DNA from: Alcanivorax sp.
GTDB lineage: Bacteria; Pseudomonadota; Gammaproteobacteria; Pseudomonadales; Alcanivoracaceae
Direction: 5' to 3'
Assembly: GCA_013823245.1 (NCBI GenBank)
Contig: PNLU01000005.1
Span: forward strand, 1 to 64,000
DNA: 64,000 bases
Under the pieces are notes generated by a model. The model made no database searches. It saw only the letters and a program-made list of their open reading frames with translations, and was not told the origin of the DNA. Below are positions 58,804 to 64,000 of this stretch, piece by piece (position 1 is the first letter of the stretch; each line of letters opens with the position of its first letter). The translations under genes were made by a program, and so were the position numbers.

Positions 58804-61260
58804 ATGCAACGTGCCTTCCTGCCACTTCTGCTGCTGTGCGGGCTCAGTGCCTGCGGCGGCAGCAGTTCCGTATCCTCCCCGACCACCCCGCCGGTGACGC
58901 CGCCTGGAGCACCGGGGGAGCCTGTGCCGAACAGCCATTTCGCGGATGCCCGGCTGGCAGAATGTGTGCTGGACAGCGACAAGCGCCAGGTGGGCGAGGG
59001 GCTGGACGCGCCGGGGCTGCGTCTGGATGTGCCAGTGCCGGCGATGGGTCGTGCGGCGGGTCCTTGCGCGAACAACCAGCGTTTTCGTGTCGGGACCGGC
59101 CTGTTCGATGTGACCGGCCCGGTGGCACTGAAAAGCGGCGCAGGCTGGGAAGACCCGACCCAGGTGATGCGCGGTTTGCATCAGCGCCAGTACGCGCGCG
59201 CCTACGCTATCGAATCGCCCTGCAATGGCAAGCGTGTGATGTTCGTGTCCGCAGATATCGGCCTGATGTGGGGCAGCCTGCGCACCGGTGTGCTGGATGC
59301 GATTGCCGCCGACGCTGAATTGCGCGCGCATTATTCTGCGGACAACATCATGTTGTCGGCCACCCACACCCACAGTGGCCCGGCGGGGTACTCGCATACC
59401 GAAGCCGGTAACGCGCTGCATCTGGGTTACGACGATCTGGTCTACCGCACGCTGGTGGACGGGATGGTCGAGGCGATTCGCCGTGCCCACGCCAATATTC
59501 AGGCGCACCCGGCGCCGATGTCGATTGATCTGGCCAGTGGTGAATTGCTCAACACCAATATCAACCGTTCGCGGCCTGCTTTTGCCATGAATCCGTTGGC
59601 CGAGCGCGAGCAGTTTCTCGACAGCCGTGGTGAGGAAGTCGACGTCAACAAGCTGATGGTGCAACTGAACCTGCGGCGCGATAACGGCAACCCGATCGGG
59701 ATCGTCAACTGGTTCGGGGTGCATCCCACCGTGATTGGCCCGGAAACCGACCTGGTCAGCAGTGACTGCAAGGGGTTTGCCTCGCTGGGGTTCGAACGCA
59801 TCATGCGCACCCGTTACGACCGGCCTGCGGGGGAGGACACCTTTGTCGCGGCGTTTGCCCAGGCGGACGAGGGTGACTCCTCGCCGAATATTTTCATCAA
59901 CAAGTTCCCGCACCCTGACCCGCGCCGGGGCGGTGGCATGAGCGTCTACGAGTCCAATGCCATTTCCGGGACCAAGCAGCTGGCACGGGCAATGGAGCTG
60001 TGGCAGGAGGGCGAGCCGCTGTCCGGCCCGGTGGATTACCGGCTGATCCACGTGCGCATGAATCAGGTCACGGTGACGGATCCGGTGGTGCTGGCCGGGC
60101 TGAATCATCCGCCGGAGCTGGACAGCCCGGTCAAGCGCACCTGCAATGCGGCGCTGGGGGTATCGTTTCCAGCTGGCGCGGAAGATGGCCCGGGGCCGAT
60201 CAGTCGCGAGGGGGTAACCTGTGCCGCCGACAGCGCGCTGCTGCGCGCTATCGCGCAGGATTTTGCCAGCATGACGGACCTGGCGCTGCCGGTGGACACG
60301 GTATCCAGTCTGTTGCTGTGCAACACCCATTCCCTGCCGTTGCTGGGGCTGGACTGCCATGCGGAAAAGCCCGTGCTGCTGCCCACCAATCTGGGCGATT
60401 CCGTGCTCGGTGTGCCGGATCTGGTGCTGAACCTGCTGGGGCTGACCCTCAACTTCGAGTCGTCCGTGCAGCCGCTCCAGGTCTTCCGGGTCGGCAACCT
60501 GGCCATTGTTGGCTTGCCCTGGGAGGTCACGACCATGTCGGCGCGCCGCCTGCGCGCGCTGGTGCTGGACGAACTGGCGCCCGTGGGGGTGGATACCGTC
60601 ATTATCGCCGGTCTGGTGAATGACTTCGTGCATTACCTGACCACACGCGAGGAATACGCCAGCCAGCAGTACGAGGGGGCTTCCACAGTCTATGGTCCGT
60701 GGAGCCTGGCGGCGGTCATGCAGGAAACGCGACGTCTGGTGGTAAGCCTGCGGGAGGGGGACAGTCTGCCGCGTGGCCCCGCGTATCCGCGCAGCACACC
60801 GGTGTTGCGGCGCCCGCCCTATGTGCCGTCTGACAGTACCGGGGGCGGACGTTACGGCGATCTGCTCGACGATGTGCCGGCCACCGCCACCGGTGGCGAC
60901 CGGATCAGCGCGCGTTTCCGCGCCGGACATCCGCGCAATGACCTGATGCTGCAGGGCAGCTATGTGTTTGTGGAGCGTCTGGAGCGGGGCGAGTGGGTGA
61001 CCGTGGCCACGGATCGGGACCCTGAGCTGTGGTTCCTGTGGTCCCCGCCAGTACTGCCGCCGTTGCCGCTGGATCCGCTGGTGGTCGGGCCTTCCACGGC
61101 CGAGGTGATCTGGCATGTGCCGCACGATGCCCCGGATGGCTTCTATCGCCTGCGACATCAGGGCAGGGCGGCGCCCGGGGGAGCCTATGAGGGCGTATCC
61201 GGGCCGGTGGCGGTGACCGGCGCGCGAGCGGCCTGTCCGGACTTGCCGATCGGATTGTGA
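58804..61260 (+). CDS. neutral/alkaline ceramidase-like lipoprotein
   Basis: Lipobox LLCGLSACGG; FVSADIGLMWGSLRTGVLD, NIMLSATHTHSGPAGYSH, NWFGVHPTVIG. Confidence 0.8.
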   Translation: MQRAFLPLLLLCGLSACGGSSSVSSPTTPPVTPPGAPGEPVPNSHFADARLAECVLDSDKRQVGEGLDAPGLRLDVPVPAMGRAAGPCANNQRFRVGTGLFDVTGPVALKSGAGWEDPTQVMRGLHQRQYARAYAIESPCNGKRVMFVSADIGLMWGSLRTGVLDAIAADAELRAHYSADNIMLSATHTHSGPAGYSHTEAGNALHLGYDDLVYRTLVDGMVEAIRRAHANIQAHPAPMSIDLASGELLNTNINRSRPAFAMNPLAEREQFLDSRGEEVDVNKLMVQLNLRRDNGNPIGIVNWFGVHPTVIGPETDLVSSDCKGFASLGFERIMRTRYDRPAGEDTFVAAFAQADEGDSSPNIFINKFPHPDPRRGGGMSVYESNAISGTKQLARAMELWQEGEPLSGPVDYRLIHVRMNQVTVTDPVVLAGLNHPPELDSPVKRTCNAALGVSFPAGAEDGPGPISREGVTCAADSALLRAIAQDFASMTDLALPVDTVSSLLLCNTHSLPLLGLDCHAEKPVLLPTNLGDSVLGVPDLVLNLLGLTLNFESSVQPLQVFRVGNLAIVGLPWEVTTMSARRLRALVLDELAPVGVDTVIIAGLVNDFVHYLTTREEYASQQYEGASTVYGPWSLAAVMQETRRLVVSLREGDSLPRGPAYPRSTPVLRRPPYVPSDSTGGGRYGDLLDDVPATATGGDRISARFRAGHPRNDLMLQGSYVFVERLERGEWVTVATDRDPELWFLWSPPVLPPLPLDPLVVGPSTAEVIWHVPHDAPDGFYRLRHQGRAAPGGAYEGVSGPVAVTGARAACPDLPIGL

Positions 61261-61360
61261 TTGTGCGCCAGATCCGGCCGGGATTGTCATTTCGCGACAT
61301 TGCCGGTCGGTCCCCCGAAAGGCTAGCGTTGGGGCATAACCCAACAAGAGGTGCGCTACG

Positions 61361-62473
61361 ATGGAAATCAAGCGGCTGGATACGGCCCCGACCGACATTA
61401 CCTATTACGAGAACTGGGATGGTCCCGGTGCAGACGATATCGAACACCGCATGACCGCTGACCATGTGCGTGATGTCGTCGAGATCTTCCAGACCCCGCT
61501 CACTGGCCATTACAACTGGGACTACAGCTCGGCCGACGGCCGTATTCGCAAGCTGTATCGTCTGGGCAAGGAGCTGAACTGGAATGCCGACATGGACGTG
61601 GACTGGAGCAAGACCTTCCCGCGTTCCGAAATTCCCATGGACCAGAGCTTCAACCCGTTCGCTGGGTGGGAGCCGTTCGAGCAGTTGTCGGACGAAGAAA
61701 AGCTGCGTTTCGGCTGGCACAACCTGGCCTGGATGCTGGCGCAGTTCATGCACGGCGAGCAGGGTGCACTGCTGGTCGCGTCGCAGCTGGCGTCCTGTGC
61801 GCCGACCTACGATGCGAAGCTGTATGCGGCGTCGCAGACCTTTGATGAAGCTCGCCATGTCGAGGTGTTCACCCGCTACCTGCAGGAAAAGATCGGCATC
61901 CTTTACCCGATCAATCCGAACCTCAAGGTGCTGCTGGACAAGATCCTGTCGGACCCGCGCTGGGACCTGAAATTCATCGGCATGCAGATCATCATCGAGG
62001 GGCTGGCCCTGGCGGCGTTCAATACCCTGAAGATGACGGCACAGGATCCGCTGTTGCGTGACATCATCCAGCTGGTGATCCGTGATGAAGCCCGCCACGT
62101 GACGTTCGGGGTGAATTACCTGGAAGACTTCGTCAGCACCTTGACCGAGGAAGAGAAGGAAGAGCGCGCCCAGTTCGCGTTCGAGGCCTGTGTGGTGATG
62201 CGCGAGCGACTGATTGCCACCGAGGTGTTCGTCGAGTTCGGCTGGGAGCCGGAGCAAGCCCGTGAGCAGGTGCTGTCCTCGCATATCATGGCGCAGTTCC
62301 GCAACCTGTTGTTTACCCGCATCGTGCCGAACCTGAAGCGTATCGGCCTGCTGACGGACAAGGTGCGGCCCAAGTTCGAGGAGCTGGGTATTCTCCAGTT
62401 CGAGAATCTGGTTGATGACGGCGAGATCGACTGGGCCGAGCTGTCCCGTCCGCTCTACGGCACGGCATCCTGA
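61361..62473 (+). CDS. ferritin-like di-iron protein
   Basis: Two DEARHV motifs (FDEARHVEVFTRYL and RDEARHVTFGVNYL) in a helical protein. Confidence 0.78.
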   Translation: MEIKRLDTAPTDITYYENWDGPGADDIEHRMTADHVRDVVEIFQTPLTGHYNWDYSSADGRIRKLYRLGKELNWNADMDVDWSKTFPRSEIPMDQSFNPFAGWEPFEQLSDEEKLRFGWHNLAWMLAQFMHGEQGALLVASQLASCAPTYDAKLYAASQTFDEARHVEVFTRYLQEKIGILYPINPNLKVLLDKILSDPRWDLKFIGMQIIIEGLALAAFNTLKMTAQDPLLRDIIQLVIRDEARHVTFGVNYLEDFVSTLTEEEKEERAQFAFEACVVMRERLIATEVFVEFGWEPEQAREQVLSSHIMAQFRNLLFTRIVPNLKRIGLLTDKVRPKFEELGILQFENLVDDGEIDWAELSRPLYGTAS

Positions 62474-62547
62474 TCCCTTCTGCCATTGACCCGTACCCGG
62501 CGGCGCTGTTTTGATAGCGCCGCTTTTTTTCTTTCCTGGCGGACACC

Positions 62548-63762
62548 GTGACCGAACTTGCTGCGCGCCGTACCCAGGCCATGCTGTTGACCGCTGTGGC
62601 GGTGACCGGCATGGGCCAGACGCTTGTTTTTGCCATCCTGCCTTCTCTGGGACGTGCCGCAGGCATTGCCGACGTCAAGGTCGGCCTGATCATCAGTTGC
62701 TCGTCGCTGATGTTTGCGCTGGCCAGCCCGGTCTGGGGGCGCACCAGTGAATACCTGGGCCGCAAGCCAGTGCTGGTGATTGGCCTGGCGGGGTATGCCG
62801 TGGGCACGGCGCTGTTTGCCACCGCCTTCTGGTTCGGCATTCGCGGGGTGATGACCGGCCTGTTACTCATCACGGCGCTGATCGCCAGTCGCGTGCTTCA
62901 GGCCAGTATCATGGCCGCCACACCTCCGGCGGCGGCGGCCTATATGGCGGATACGTCCAGCCCGGCGACGCGTACGAAAGCCATGGGGCGTATCGGCGCT
63001 GCCCATAACCTGGGCACGGTGGTGGGCCCTGCGGTCGGGGGGCTGATCGCGGGTATCAGCCTGGTGGCGCCGCTGTATATGGTCGCAGTGATCACTGCCG
63101 TCATGGCGCTCTGGGTCTGGCGCGCGCTTCCGGAGTCGCCGTATATCCTCCAGCGTGGTCGCCCGAAGGCGCCTTTCTCGTTGTCGGCCACCTTGCGTTC
63201 CAGCTTTACCGCCTACACCGACCGGCGCCTCACCGACATCCTGCTGGTCGGCCTGATGCTGTTTGTCGCCTTCGCCATCGTCCAGCAGACGCTGGGATTC
63301 CTGTTCCAGGACCGGTTGGCCATGTCGCCCCAGCAGGCAGCGGGCGGGGTGGGCATTGCAATGATGTGCGCGGCCCTGACCTCGCTGCTGGCGCAGGCCG
63401 TGATTGTGCAGCGTCTGGGTTGGTCGCCGGAGGCGATCCTGCGTCTGGCGGTGCCCATGATGGGCTCGGGGGTGCTGCTGTTGCTGTGGGCGCCTGATCA
63501 GCTCTGGGTCACGGTCTCGGTGATGTTGCTGGGACTGGGTCTGGGGCTGGGTATGCCGGGCGTGAGCAGTGCGGCCAGTCTGCGGGTCGGGGTGGAAGAA
63601 CAGGGCGCGGTGGCGGGCCTGATGAGCGCCTGCCCGGCGCTGGGTTTTATTTTTGGCCCGGTTATCGGCACGGGGCTGTACCAGTTGCAGCCCCACTGGC
63701 CCTATCTGCTGGTGCTGGTGTTGTTCGTGCCGCTTATGCTGGCGGTGTGGCGGCTACGTTAA
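62548..63762 (+). CDS. MFS transporter
   Basis: 404 aa, about 12 hydrophobic segments; ASPVWGRTSEYLGRKPVLVIGL motif. Confidence 0.9.
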   Translation: MTELAARRTQAMLLTAVAVTGMGQTLVFAILPSLGRAAGIADVKVGLIISCSSLMFALASPVWGRTSEYLGRKPVLVIGLAGYAVGTALFATAFWFGIRGVMTGLLLITALIASRVLQASIMAATPPAAAAYMADTSSPATRTKAMGRIGAAHNLGTVVGPAVGGLIAGISLVAPLYMVAVITAVMALWVWRALPESPYILQRGRPKAPFSLSATLRSSFTAYTDRRLTDILLVGLMLFVAFAIVQQTLGFLFQDRLAMSPQQAAGGVGIAMMCAALTSLLAQAVIVQRLGWSPEAILRLAVPMMGSGVLLLLWAPDQLWVTVSVMLLGLGLGLGMPGVSSAASLRVGVEEQGAVAGLMSACPALGFIFGPVIGTGLYQLQPHWPYLLVLVLFVPLMLAVWRLR

Positions 63763-63778
63763 ACAAACAGGGATAAAA

Positions 63779-63810
63779 AACAGGAAGCAGGGCGGGCCCT
63801 GCTTCCTGTT
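63779..63810 (-). terminator. Rho-independent terminator (T-run on minus strand)
   Basis: acaggaagcaggg-cgggcc... ccctgcttcctgt stem, minus-strand TTTTTT tail. Confidence 0.75.
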
Positions 63811-63831
63811 CCGGGTAGAACCTGCGCTGCT

Positions 63832-64000
63832 TCAGCGAGTGTAGGGCAGCAGGGTCAGTTCCACACGGCGGTTCTGCGCACGACCGGCGGCGGTGTCATT
63901 GGTGGCCGTCGGCTGGTGGGGACCGAAGCCGACGATATCCATGCGCACCTGCTCAACACCGTAGCCTGCCAGCGCGTTGGCCACAGACTGGGCGCGCTGT
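63832..64000 (-). CDS. OmpA-family C-terminal domain protein (truncated by window edge)
   Basis: Reverse strand QRAQSVANALAGYGVEQVRMDIVGFGPHQPTATNDTAAGRAQNRRVELTLLPYTR*. Confidence 0.88.
   Translation of the reverse strand, partial: QRAQSVANALAGYGVEQVRMDIVGFGPHQPTATNDTAAGRAQNRRVELTLLPYTR

Noticed and set aside
58702-61398. 898-aa minus-strand ORF antisense to the ceramidase-like gene
   Set aside because: High-GC shadow ORF; the plus strand shows clear protein-family motifs and a signal peptide, while the antisense translation is H/Q/R-rich without motifs

Overview
The window is a GC-rich gammaproteobacterial chromosome segment. Gene content is compatible with an Alcanivorax-like oceanospirillalean, but this is an inference because no 16S is present. 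Housekeeping and metabolic genes include lon-type protease, rimO, thpR, tRNA-Pro(CGG), an RlmG-like methyltransferase, a methionine-salvage operon (mtnA-B-D-C), cysB/cysH, thrH, pabB, a methylcitrate operon (gntR-prpB-prpC-acnD-prpF), ppsR/ppsA, gor, a P450, two PaaI thioesterases, a ceramidase-like lipoprotein, a ferritin-like di-iron protein, an MFS transporter and an OmpA-like fragment. Two accessory blocks stand out. (1) At 18.7-26.4 kb is a six-gene locus resembling the Acinetobacter 'Fil' putative pilus system (filA-F). (2) At 35.0-46.3 kb are eight consecutive exported proteins that sort into two divergent four-gene cassettes, A-B-C-D and A'-B'-D'-C'. Members share with FilA an N-terminal 'MQPLDDxxLxxVSGQ(E/D)G' signature. 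An imperfect-to-perfect palindrome TGTTAC-N5-GTAACA occurs upstream of filA, filB and the second cassette, suggesting common control. This cassette cluster is the best candidate for an undescribed system. Other items: a HEPN/MNT pair with tandem ATACCC-N5-GGGTAT operators, GntR operators (ATTGTCTACAAT) before the prp operon, two related REP-like palindromes, and a frameshifted HI0074-type remnant.
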